Shown here one piece after another: positions 12,917 through 24,505 of a stretch of 64,000 bases of DNA. The stretch's first letter is position 1. Every line of letters starts with the position of its first letter. The notes under the pieces were generated by a model. The model did not search any database. It was not told where the DNA came from and saw only the letters and a list, made by a program, of their open reading frames with translations. The stretch is from Daphnia carinata (Eukaryota > Arthropoda > Branchiopoda > Diplostraca > Daphniidae), in NCBI RefSeq assembly GCF_022539665.2, contig NC_081331.1:10571534-10635533 (forward strand), read 5' to 3'. Made by a program: the position numbers and the translations under genes.

Positions 12917-14220
12917 TTAGCTAGAAGTGGAGGCCAGAGGTGAATCCGCGCCTGGATGAGCTGGACTGCGTGAGTTCCGCATTCCGCCGGAGGAGCCCAG
13001 GCTGGTGTCGGGTCGGAGACATCCCTGCAAGGTGACCATCAGCTTGCGCGATCCGGCCTGGTTTCGATGCTCGCAAAGCCAGATGCCTTGCCAGGTGCCC
13101 AGCGCCAAACGGCCGTCGCTGATCGGCAACGTCAACGACGATCCCAGGAAGCAAGCTTTGACGTGGGCGGGCTGTTTTCATCCAATATCCGCATTGTCAT
13201 CATCACGTGTTGATTGTTTTACGATCGTTTTAGGGCGTGCGGATGGACGTAGCAAAAAATCCGATGACAATCCGGAATTCCGGTCGAGGAGATATCCGCG
13301 CGTGTCAGTGGGGAGAGGGGTGGAGTGATGGGGTTTTCAACGATCGTAAAGTTAAAAAAGGATTCGAAAAAAAAAATAAATAATAAATAAAAAAACCAAA
13401 CAAGGAAAACAGAATGAAAAGAAAAAGGGCAGTGAGGAGAGGCGGTAGAAAGGCAACAAAAAACAGAAAGAAAAAACACATTGAGTTACGGTGATTCTAC
13501 TAAAAGCTGCTAAATCTACGTCTTTGTAAGTCTAATAATAAAATCTGAATATGGAAAACTAATCTAGTCTTCAAGCCACATCAAATTTGACATTGAATAA
13601 CCATAATAAAAAATTCAAGTTCAACTTTCTAACTAATTAGACTTGAAAAAGTACCCACCATATCGTCCGGGCCTTCACATGAATGCCTGTATGGCAAGCC
13701 CTGTTCACAAGGGGAAAAATATACAAGGAGAAAATAAAAAAAAAAAGATTTCTTATAAGTTTTTGAATGAAAATGAACATTTTGGAAATTTTCCCACCTC
13801 AGGGATAATTCGATTCAACATCATTTCCATATCATCCCTGGAAAAATCATAAAAAATTCTTAATGAGTGATAAAACGATAAATGACACAATGCTGGGGTT
13901 TACCTGACATCTGGATCCCAACTTTCATTTAATGCTAAACTAGCTGATGTGTGAAGTACTGAGAAGGGGAAAAACAATCAATAAATATTGCTTGCGTATT
14001 GGTCAAACATGTATAAAAATATACTTTGAAAGTGAGCGAGTCCCACAGAAAACTGTGAGATTTCAGGTATGAGTCGCAGCACTTCCTCTGTGACTAGGTG
14101 GACCCCACGATGCTGGGGTCTAAGATTGATCCTTCTCTGAAACCAGGCAGAGCCTATTTGGATACCGCTGGAACTACGGCTGGATCCGGGTCCACCTCCA
14201 GTATTGAGTTCACAACTCAT
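12917..14220 (-). CDS. UPF0047 / YjbQ-family protein, five exons
   Basis: Exons, 14220-14025, 13958-13904, 13837-13798, 13700-13659 and 13171-12917, join in frame to 195 residues. Family landmarks run in order: WFQRRINL (26-33), HTSASL (68-73), [21 protein letters not shown] (100-111) and [17 protein letters not shown] (131-147). The His of HTSASL, the Glu of EGPDD and the His of CEH are the usual conserved polar residues. Bacterial members are about 140 residues and the fold is a small trimer; thiamine-phosphate synthase activity was reported for some, but the role in animals is unclear. This one has a 25-residue Gly/Ser-rich N-terminal extension and about 35 extra C-terminal residues rich in Ser, Pro and Gly. 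Four introns argue for long residence in the genome rather than contamination. It is divergent from DUS3L. Confidence 0.85.
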
Positions 14221-15079
14221 TTGAAAAGCAGTCTCGTGTTGGCTCTACGTCAGTTCAATTTCAGGCACACCACTTTTTGTACCACATTCATTATAGGGTT
14301 GGAATTCAATCCCTAATTTCTACACTCTTTTTCTCACTTTGCAACGACGGCGAAGGCGCACACTGAACGTTGATGGGTCCAGCAGTCACTCGGTAAACTA
14401 TCCCATTTTGCACGTATGAATGGCATCTTTCTTCATTGGGTAATAGAAAGATGTAGGCATCATAAATGTTGATCACCCCTTATTCCTTTTCCAGCACAAA
14501 ATGATCCAATTCATTTTCAATTTACGTGATATTTACTACTACAATACCAAATACTTCCACGAAATTTAGTATTCCACCGCCATTACTACACTTTTGCTTC
14601 CCAGTTCTGGCTCTGCTCACGACAGTTCACCCGATTCAATATTACTGCGGCTAGATGGCTCCTTCTAGACGAGAAAAGAAATTTTCGATTAATTCACTTC
14701 TCATTTTATGTTGTTTAAAAATTCCGTGGCGTTGCGCAAGTAGCTAAAAAAAATTTAATAATTTATTCTGATTGGTATAAATATATTTCGCAAATGTGAT
14801 AAAAGCAGATTATGAGCTTAGCAACCATGGCAGCAAAATCCCGCCCTGACGGTACAGGCTGTAACCTTCGTTCCAACGATACTGTTTAGCACAGACTGTG
14901 AGGTTTTCGATTTTCTGTATTTCCGCAGTAATTTTGCGACATGCTGTTTTTTCCGTAACACACTACAGTTTCCCGTGTTACACGTGGTTCTTATCCTAGG
15001 TGACCAAGTTAAAATTATACTAGAATAATTGATTGTTTTCTAATCGTGAGAATAATAAAGTAAAGAAAAAGAAAATCAA
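14221..15079. promoter_or_regulatory. Divergent intergenic region between the UPF0047 gene and DUS3L
   Basis: The two genes start head to head, 859 bases apart, so this stretch must contain both promoters and 5' UTRs. I see no clear TATA box at a convincing distance and cannot place transcription starts. No ORF here has coding character. Confidence 0.5.
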
Positions 15080-17492
15080 ATGGAAAAAGAAATCAATCAA
15101 GCAGAAAGTGACACAATAAAAAAAGAAAATGAAATTGGTAATAGTGAGCTGAATGTCAAGAAAGAAAGAGAAATGGATCCAAATGAGCTTGAAATAAAAA
15201 AAGAGTATGAATAAATTTACAAAGTTCATAATAAAGTGATTGTATATGTGACGATGATTGTAAACATACTTTCAGGTATTTGCTGAGCATCAGAGAACGA
15301 GTATTGTGTACAGAATTACTGTCTGAAAAGGATCGTGTATTGATTGATGGCTCAGAAAAGTCTAATGAAAATGTAGCTGACGCAATCCAAAAAGGAGATT
15401 TGAAATCTATGTCAGTCAAATTAAAGGGCCAGAACAAAAATCGTCCACCTCCAATGAAATTTGATATTACTGATAGAATATGCCCATCCTTAGTAGATGT
15501 GGCTGTGGATGAAGAGCCATCAGCTTGCCCTTACAATCCCAATTGTCGTTATAGGCATGATATTGTAGAGTATATGAAAGAAAGAAAGCCTGATTTATTA
15601 CCTGGAGGATGCCCAAATTACCAAAATAGTGGTAGATGTTCAAGGGGCATCAGCTGTCTTTTTGGTGAAGAACATGTAACACCTGAAGGAAGAAATAAGA
15701 AGAACCCTAATCCAACCTCTCCTGGTTCAGAGTACTACAATTTCTTATCAAAGGATCTCCAAAAGTCTCTGAGGAAGAAAACATATAACTTTAAAAAAGC
15801 AGAGAACATTGTAAAGAAGAACAACAAGAACCAATGTAAGGAAGAAGTCACTGAAAATGGAAAAGGAATAGTTGACAAAGCAGAAGCAGAACTTGTACAT
15901 GAAGAGCCAGCTGCAAAGAAAACAAAAGTAGAAATAGGACCAATTACTGATGAAGATATGATCCGTTTGAAACCTGATGAGAAGAAAAAGGTATTCTATA
16001 TATATTATCTAATGAATGGCAACATCAGTTATATTGAACATTTCCAATAGATTGACTGGAAGGGCAAGTTGTACTTGGCGCCCTTGACTACAGTGGGAAA
16101 TTTACCTTTTAGAAGATTATGTAAAAAGCTTGGAGCTGATATTACTTGTGGCGAAATGGCCATGGCAGAGTCTCTGGTCGGAGGTGGCCAACAAGAATGG
16201 GCTCTGGTGCGCAAACACAAGTCGGAGGACCTTTTTGGAGTTCAGGTACCTTATTTTACATTTTAATTTCTTCACTTAATTTCTATTTGTCGATTATCGC
16301 TTTATTAGATCTGTGGCGCAAATCCCTATATTCTTGGTAAATGTAGCCAACTACTCGAAGAGAACACCGAAGTTGATTTCATTGACCTCAATCTTGGCTG
16401 CCCAATTGACATGGTTTACCAAAAGGTACCTCAGCAACGACCCTTCTTTTTTTCGTTAATTAAACAAATGATATAGACATTTCTTTGGCAAAAAATAGGG
16501 TGCAGGCAGTGGCCTAATGCGTAGACGTGGGCCATTGGAATCCTCGATAAAAACCATGTCGCAACTACTTAAAATTCCTTTCACTGTAAAAATGCGTATG
16601 GGCGTTTATACAGACCATCCAATCGCCCATCAGTTGGTAGAAAAATGCCGAGATTGGGGAGTCTCTATGTGTACTGTGCACGGAAGGTCTCGCGAGCAAC
16701 GGTACACCCGTCTGGCCGACTGGGATTACGTCCGGAATTGCGTCAAAGCTGCAGACCCCATGCCCATATTTGGAAACGGCGATTTAATGTCCTATGAAGA
16801 CTACGAAAGAGTAGTGGAACAGAGCGGTGTTGCAGGTAAATAGTCGCGTGATAAGACCCCTCTACATTATCTCCCTATAATGCTCATTGGTGGTTGACGA
16901 CGCATTCTTCGTACAGGCGTAATGATTGCTCGTGGGGCGTTGATCAAACCGTGGATTTTCACCGAGATCAAGGAGCGAAGACATTGGGATATTAGCTCTA
17001 GCGAACGATTTCAGTATATGAAAGGTACACGTAATAGTTTTTTTAATGCGTTCTTATTGGGATGAATTACCACCGCAATTCTATATTATGTTGATTTTCG
17101 ATTTCGTTTCATTCCTTAAAAAACAGATTTCTGCAATTTTGGACTTGAACATTGGGGATCCGATTCACAGGTAATTCCAAACAACTTCTGAAAAATATGT
17201 ATTGCGACTATTCTAACGCTTTAATTACTTGGCGTAGGGTGTTGAGAGGACGCGTCGGTTCCTTCTCGAGTGGCAATCATTTGCCCATCGTTATGTGCCC
17301 GTTGGTTTACTTGAAAGGCCACCTCAGAAAATGAATCTACGTCCACCACCTTTCCGAGGTCGTGACGACCTCGAAACGCTGTTAGGCTCGCCCAACGCTG
17401 GCGATTGGGTTCGGATTTGCGAAATGTTCCTTGGTCCCGCACCCGACGGGTTCCAATTCCTGCCCAAACATAAAGCCAATTCATGGAAGTGA
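15080..17492 (+). CDS. DUS3L: tRNA-dihydrouridine(47) synthase, DUS3L type
   Basis: The gene encodes 631 residues in eight exons: 15080-15204, 15276-15990, 16051-16245, 16309-16425, 16499-16835, 16917-17024, 17127-17170 and 17238-17492. The enzyme reduces uridine 47 in the tRNA variable loop, using FMN and NAD(P)H. A Lys/Glu-rich N-terminus is followed by two CCCH-type zinc fingers (about 111-175; [11 protein letters not shown] and [10 protein letters not shown]...CLFGEEH), then the Dus TIM barrel from about 281 ([28 protein letters not shown]). The conserved DLNLGCP motif has its Cys at about 376. [18 protein letters not shown] and GNGD follow, then [11 protein letters not shown] and the helical C-terminal domain ([19 protein letters not shown]). 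This order and length match Dus3 of animals and yeast. The first Met is chosen because an exon 1 donor (GTATGA) joins cleanly in phase 2 to exon 2. Confidence 0.93.
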
Positions 17493-18002
17493 GCAAACAT
17501 GGACAGTCGGTATCCACTCGGAATGCATTATTGCTAGTCGAGGCAAGTACTAACGAGGAATAAAAAAACCAGCCAGTACCAGCCATTACCGGATTTCAGC
17601 CATCTTATTGCACGACACCGCAGCCATGGCCTTTATCCTAATCCTTCCATAAATCTCATAAGTGACACCAATAAAATAATAATAATAAAAAAAGGCCAAA
17701 AGAAACAACTGACGTATGGAGTAATAGCCTTTAGACGGAATTTTATTGGCAGATTGCACGAGATGTTCCGTATTTAAATGGCAACCTCCTTGGCCTTTCG
17801 GCACTTTTACATTACGAAAAAGTAATACGCGTTATTTCAAAAATCGTTATGTTGCCCGTCGTGTCGTACGGAGATCGGAATGGACTTTTTTTTTTTTTTT
17901 TTTAATACTTCTAGGCTAAACTAAGAAGGTGAGCACATAAGTCATAAAATTCATTTATTTAACTCAAAAGAGCACTTGAGATCGCGAATGTTTGCACAGT
18001 TT
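17493..18002. other. Intergenic, 3' flank of DUS3L
   Basis: This holds the DUS3L 3' UTR with AATAAAAT-type sequences near 17670 and a T20-like run near 17887-17903. No gene is seen. Confidence 0.5.
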
Positions 18003-18299
18003 TTAGTTGAGTTCTGTGAAACTTTCGAAGACCGAAGCAAAAAGACATAGACAAATTAGAACAATTAAAAAGGCAAACGAAACAATGAGCGGATGATTCG
18101 GAATACTGGACACCAAATCGACGTGATCTGGGATCGACGTAGAACGGATTTGACGAATAACCGTGAGTGGATTCATGTGGGTCAACTCAGGTGAAGTATT
18201 TGGAATCGCCGTTGGAATGAACAGGCCACATGCACTCACATCCGGAATGAACTTCCTTGGTAAATAAAGTCCAGCAAGTTGTTCCAATTTTTCTTTTGG
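18003..18299 (-). CDS. Alternative last exon giving a C-terminal membrane segment
   Basis: An AG at 18301-18300 (CAAATAG) could serve as acceptor in phase 0 after the exon ending at 18435. The frame then stays open for 98 codons and ends with a hydrophobic stretch (SFAFLIVLICLCLFASVF) and a short tail, like a transmembrane or GPI-type C-terminus. The polypyrimidine tract is weaker than that of the acceptor at 18355-18356, so I rank this second. Both frames have plausible codon use across their overlap. Confidence 0.3.
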   Translation of the reverse strand, partial: PKEKLEQLAGLYLPRKFIPDVSACGLFIPTAIPNTSPELTHMNPLTVIRQIRSTSIPDHVDLVSSIPNHPLIVSFAFLIVLICLCLFASVFESFTELN

Positions 18300-18923
18300 C
18301 TATTTGAATCGTTTTAGTGCGTTGGACGCAAGCCAAACCTGATTTCAGGCACATCTGTAAAATGATTTTATTAGAACATGTAACGATTTGCAGTGGAAAA
18401 TTTTGATTAAAAATCAAATGAGCACTGAAAATACCTGTGAGCCATCGTGATGCCCGCGGTGATGAAGCTTGTCGGCAGTATGTTTGCACTCGATCGAATG
18501 GTAAAACGGAGGACGAAATTCGTATTCTTGTTCGTCTGAATCCTTCTGAAGGTCTACTCTGTGATTGACAGATTGACAGAGCGGCTGATAGTCCTTTGAT
18601 GGTTCCGCCCAATATTATAAAAAAAACAACGTTTTTGTTAGGTAATCTACGATGGAAAGGATTTCTAAAATCAAAAAGTACCGGCAATGATTCACGATCT
18701 CGCGACGAAGATGTTCGCCAGTTGCGGATGGCGTGTTCTCCGTACGCTTCGTTCTTCTATAACATAATTTGAAATGAATAAATGTTTGTTTGTTATAGGA
18801 GATGCTGTGTTCACTTACCCGAAACGGGAAGGCATTAACGGGACGGTAAATCCACTGGACGAAAATCAAAAAGGCGACAAAGGCAATTTTGGGAACGGTT
18901 GAAGCCATGACTGCCACTGACAT
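18187..18923 (-). CDS. Small secreted six-cysteine protein, possible cystine-knot ligand
   Basis: Four exons, 18923-18819, 18756-18651, 18556-18435 and 18354-18187, give 166 residues. A hydrophobic N-terminus (about 11-30) followed by VNA/FPFR looks like a signal peptide, so the protein is probably secreted. Six cysteines lie at about 94, 113, 120, 138, 150 and 152, with a closing C-x11-C-x-C pattern and GCECMWP near the end. That spacing recalls the C-terminal knots of noggin, trunk/PTTH or IL-17-like ligands, but I do not recognise a clear orthologue and the assignment is inference. An alternative last-exon acceptor (see 18003-18299) gives a different, membrane-anchored C-terminus. The exon 2 donor and exon 3 acceptor were chosen because they are the only pair I found that preserves the frame. 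The upstream in-frame codon at 18932 is TTG; the first ATG is at 18923. Confidence 0.55.
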
Positions 18924-21900
18924 TTGTTTCAACTATTCACTGCCTTTTAGAGACGAATCCAATCATATATACCCTGCTGCTGTAGTGTGACGCCCCGAGT
19001 TTTCCGTCATTGTTTGAACGAGTGTGGTGGGAATTTCCAACGCTAGTATTCACGACCTCTCAACTTATGTGCGTGTGGGCAAGCTGCAATTTTGCCCGAC
19101 AAAACTAGTGGGTGGGGCAACGAGGTGGAGAAACTGGAAACTTCGTGTAGGTTGATTATTTATCTAATATCTCATCTGCCCGCCATCACTACTGACAACA
19201 ACACCGATTTCGGAAATTAGACTTTCAGCCTGTTGTCCACGTGATTGCCATCCAGTTCAACTGAGTGGACTTCGGTAGTTTAAACCCTACGTCTTTATTT
19301 TTAATCCCAACCGGAAATGGGAAATCAAGCAATTAATTGTCGGATTAAGTCAAGAATCTCGTGACGTCAACTGTGTATGCTCACCGTGCATTCGGGTTTA
19401 ATTTCCCCGCCACGATTAGACGTTCATCGTGGCGTTACGTAATCACGTTCTCATCAACAACTGTACTCAATACCGTGACCGTTGCACCTGTTTTTCGTCT
19501 AGTCTTCAGTAAACTTAATCATGTCCCAAAATCGAACTAGATCGAGTTAAAACCAGGATACTAGTAGTTTATTTTTATCGATAACATTTTATTTTAACAC
19601 TGCTTATTCGCTTATGCAAACAAAAAACAACCCACACAAACAAGAAAGAAAGTTGTTATCAACGATGATGCAAAAGCGTTGTAAATACGATTAACACTGG
19701 ATAGTGACATGGTACGTCAATTTAAGATTTCATTGAGCCGTCGTGGTAATCTGTACCAGTTCATTCTAGTTTGCCTAATCCCTGTAACTAGAATAAATAT
19801 TGAAAATGAATAATGATGTAGGTGCAGAGGGAATTTCCTAGTTCAATAACGTGATAATTAAGGTAAACTTTAAAATCACGAGATGGGGAAAACCCTGTTG
19901 AGATCCCCCAATTTCCAAACTTATCTTAGCCCGTATAGGTTGTTTCCCACGAGGTGATAAAGATGACAACAACCTGATCACGTTCCCTTGACACCGCTTC
20001 TGCTTCCATATGTATCGGTGTTTTTCATGCGGCGATAAATGTCACGTATGACCCACTACCTGAACAGTTTATTTCAATATTGGCATTTGTAAACGTGATC
20101 AGTAAGGAGTTTTGGACTGTCTATCACATGGGCGCATAGTGCTCATCGCTCCCAGTACAATTTTATATTATTAATTTGTTATTGGTTGGTGTATTTGCAT
20201 TGTCTGAGGTAGTTCGCTTGAACTCGTTTCCAAAAAAAGCCGCGAAAAGCTGTTGTGTGTGACGTTACTCCAACGGCCAACAGATGGCGTTTACGACAAA
20301 GCTTCCCTCCTCCCATCTTTGCCTTCCTCTTGTGTGTATGAGTGTGTTCATGGTCGAAAGAGAATTTGTGCTGGGGCCAGTCAGCAACATTCACTATAGT
20401 GCTGGTGTGTGTCCCTGGTTAGTTGGTGGAGGAAAGGAGGAAGGAGACGGAATAAAAAGTAGAGGACTTCACTCCGCCCTTGAGGTAAGTTCACCAAATA
20501 TGACCGACTCAAATCATGTTGTTGTTTTAAGAAGTATTGGTTTGTCGTGCTGTCGATGACGACAAGTTCGGACGTGCCTTCTAGTTGTGTTGTGTCTGCA
20601 TCTTCGTGGGGCCCGTGTGTTGTTAGTGTCTTGTGAGTGTACATTGAACGCCCCACACGACGAACTACGAACGTGTGTTGTGTTTCGAGATAGCTTTATT
20701 TGTTCCCCTTTTTTTACGGGAAAAAAAGTGTCGATAAAGCCAGCTGCTGTCTCTGGTTCCAGCAATTTTGGCATTCTACCGGATTTGGCCTTTCTATCAC
20801 CTTGTGTTTCGACCGTGTGTTTTGACGTGGAAGGCCTTTGTTTGGTATAATTATCATCTCTTTCTAACTTCCCCTTATTGTTATTTATTACGTAAAACAT
20901 TCCTCAGAGAGGATTGTGAAAATCATTTGCTAAGAGCATTGAAATATGTTTGGAAAGCATGTCATTATGTTGTGACTTGTTCCGGTTGAGACAACGTCTT
21001 GAAACGTTTGGATGGAAAAGGATTTTGGTGTTGGCAGTGGAAATTTTGGGTGTGTGTGTGTCAGTGCATTCAAAAATAGGAAATCACAAGAGAGTTGGTT
21101 GCTTTCGACATAAACTCCCCGCATACACACACACACACACTTTGAAAAACTCGGCGAAGCAGCAGCAGCCATGTTGGTTTATTGGTTGAAAGGTGCCTCA
21201 GGGTTTTTTGGAAGTTTTCCTGGCCTTTTTTTTTTTTTTTTTCGTTTTCCTCTCATTTTTCGCTTTTTTAGATTCCAAGAGCACTCGAGCAAAGAACAAA
21301 CTTGGGGAGGCGATTCTCAAATTCAGTTCTCAAGTTGTTTTATATTTCACTTTTCATTTCCTCTCTGGCGATCGCACTGTAACCTTGACGGTTGTTGTTC
21401 TCGTCCTTCATCAATTAAACTCAAAACTGGTATTCGACCAAAACTGGAGAATGTCTATGTTTTTTTTTGTTTTTTTCTGATCTCGATGGTGACTTTGACC
21501 CGTTTTGGCGTATTTGGCTATTTTTTTTTATCGTTACTCACCAATCGTCGAATTTGGTTATAAAGGCGACGATATTTACCGGTTGTTTTCCCATTGTGCC
21601 CGTTCCCGGCATTTTCCCCTCGTCCTCCCTCCCCTTCTTTTCACATTTTCTATGATTATTGCATTAGAGTAGGAGTTTCATGGTTGTTTTGGGGTTTTCA
21701 TATTTTGAAGGCTGGTGCCTATGGCCATCTAGTGAGCGTGAAGGTTACTGCTTGGTCTTAGCCTTTAAGGGTCATTCGCCCCCGTTTCTTCTCTAAACAA
21801 AACAAAAACGTGACACATCTGCTGGCCTCGTACCATTTGTACCGTCAGTGCACACACATGTCTCAGCATTGTGAGATGGGGGTTTTCAACTGACTGCTTT

Positions 21901-22560
21901 GTCAAATCTGCTCCAATTTTGCTTTTTCCGAAAATGAAAACAACCTTTTTTTTTCCCCTTCTCTCAAACAAATTCTTTCTTCTCCTGTCGACAGCTAAAT
22001 CAACAGCACTGCAGAGAAAGATAATAATATTGTCCTACTCGTGGGGTCAACGTTTGAAACAAACACCTTTTCGTTTTTCTTTTGTTCGTACGCGTGTATT
22101 CATTCTTTTTTCGGTTTTGAAAAACGAAATGCCAATCACTGAAAAGGAAAGGAAAAACAAGAAACTTTGGAGACTCATTAAAAAGGAATCCCCAAAACCG
22201 GATTCTTCTTTTTCTTAATAATAAAAAAAACACACACTCACAAACTTGCTTTTCAAGATTAAAAAGAACGGAGAGTAGCAAAAATGGTTCGCTTTTGGAA
22301 TTTCGAGCTGCTTTGTTTTGTTGCGAGAGAATATTTTTCGTTAAAATATTCCGGTTTTATTTTCGTTTTTCTTGTCTATTTTACATCAGGTAGATTTTCT
22401 AGCTACTCTCTTTTTTTTTTATGAACAAAATACCGTAAAAGTTTAAATATTAGTTGGAGGGCGTTTTTTTCTGTTAAAATGTCTTTGTTATTCTTCGATT
22501 TCTTACCCCCCGCACAAAATAGATATGCGCCCCCACCGAAACTCTCCGTGAGACCATTGC

Positions 22561-22562
<2 letters not shown>

Positions 22563-22595
<33 letters not shown>
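22563..22595. repeat. (TG)n microsatellite
   Basis: About 16 uninterrupted TG units in the leader region of the gustavus gene. Read directly. Confidence 0.95.
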
Positions 22596-22596
<1 letters not shown>

Positions 22597-24346
22597 CTAC
22601 AGCAGCATATTGATCCTAGCTCGAGGCTATGTAACACACACAAACACCATACTCCGGGTCCCGACATTTTTTGTTTTTCACCCCTCGTGAGAGAGAGAGA
22701 GGGTGGGAGTAGGGGGTATTAAATATCGAGGAAAATGCATTTTAGCTTTTTTTTTATAACAATAATAATTTCGACTTTTTTTCTTTAAAGCGGTCTGACA
22801 GCTGAGAGAGAAAAGGTGTTGGGAGACTAACAGAAAAAAAATGTGGTTATGGGCCTTTACATCTCGCGTTTCGTAACTGCACTGGTTCGTACGACATTGT
22901 AGACGGGAACATCCGGAGTATGGGCCGTTTTTCTTGGATGAGCAAACCTTCGGGCATTTTGTACAAAAGTGAGGGATGAATTCGAGTTCGATTTTTTCTT
23001 TTTTTACAGGGGAAAATTGTAAATTGCAGAATTTATTTTTAAGGGAAAAGGGTTTTATTCTTTATTGTGCACTGTCATCCTTGCGACTGCCCTCCTACCG
23101 ACGCTTTTATTGATCCACAGCTACCCGAGTCTGTGTGACTGTGCACCCCCTTGTATGTTATCGTTCCATCTTAGTTCGATCCGCTCGAGTTTTAACATAC
23201 CCCACCCAAAACCTCGCATTGTGTGACGACACGATCGATCGTCGTCATCAGCACGGACTTACTACCCATGCGTCCTCCACTCCACCCCCGAAAGGTCTGA
23301 ATCAATGGGGGGAGAGGACTTTGTTTCGTTCGAAACAAGAGGGAGAACAGACCCTTTTAATAAATTTTCACTGTCTGGCCATTTAAACGGACCGATAGGC
23401 GCGCCATCTATCGGCCGAAGGCATTTTCATGTTTTATTTATATATTTTTTTTAAAAACAGAAATTTATCAAAGAAAACTTGTACAAAAATGGGTTTTCGA
23501 CGGAAAGGCAAGGGGAAAAAAACAGGAGGTAGGAGGTGGAGTTTGGGTGTAATAGTTCCCGTAGGGGAAGAGAGAGAGTTGGAAAAGGGAGAGACCGTGA
23601 GGGGCGTTCGGGTGTAGGGGCGGCCATTTCCACCGAAACCAGCCAGTCGGCTGCCAACCTGCCTAGAGGGTTGATGGGTGTTGTTTCGACGGGCAGAATA
23701 AGGGAGAAAAATAATATAAAAATTCTATATATTTTTTTTTTCCCTTCTGCGTTGAAATTGTATTCCACTCGGGAAAGCTTAACAAACGATCGTGTCAAGG
23801 ACAACAGTGCAGGAGCTACAGTGTTGTTCAGCCTGGAAAACTTGTTTCCATTGTGGTCTCCATGGTGATGTTTCCGTCCATCCGTACGGACGTTTGTGTG
23901 GTGGTGTTGGTGGCCTCTGATTCCGATCTAGGATAGACAGAAAGAGAGAGAGAGAGAGAGAAGTATAGTTTGTGTTAGTCCGTTTTGGACGATTGTTTGC
24001 AAGTTGTCGGTACGGTTGGTTGCCGATACGTTTTGGGAGAGCCAAAGAGAGTTAGAAAGTGACCTTTTTTACACTCTCAAATTCATGGAAAGTGAAAACG
24101 ACAGAAGAAACAACAACAAAAAAAAAAGCGCGCTTTCTAGTGTAAATTCGAAAGAGAAAAGATTTTTTTTCTTCCCTCAATTCTCTTTCTTAACTTTTAT
24201 TTTTCGAAAAAAAACTATTCTAGTGGAAACCAGCTCTGACCGTGTCGGTCTCTCTCTCGTCGTCAAGTGCATTCGATGTTGAATAGAGTCGTAGATTTTT
24301 AATTTTTCCGTTTGAGCCAAAATAAAACAGCACAACAGTTACACAA

Positions 24347-24370
24347 GTGTGTGTGTGTGTGTGTGTGTGT
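24347..24370. repeat. (GT)n microsatellite
   Basis: About 12 uninterrupted GT units, 136 bases upstream of the proposed start codon of the gustavus gene. Read directly. Confidence 0.95.
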
Positions 24371-24505
24371 ATCTCCCTCCGAGCTACAGATATATACTTT
24401 ACTGAAAAATATATCAGATAACTGCGTGAAACGCGTCAACGTTTCTTTGTGTCGCGTGTGTGTATGTGTCCCGTTGTGTAATCATTTCCGCTGTGGGAAC
24501 AAACA

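Larger units (their letters stand above)
18924..24505. other. Upstream and 5' untranslated region of the gustavus gene
   Basis: No coherent coding exons are seen. The plus strand becomes strongly T-rich from about 21.2 kb, as in introns of plus-strand genes here. A good GTAAGT donor at 20485 could end a 5' UTR exon of the gustavus transcript. CA/TG microsatellites are frequent (22.56, 24.35, 24.74, 24.81 kb). The 19.0-20.2 kb part is ordinary intergenic DNA in which I see nothing. Confidence 0.4.
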
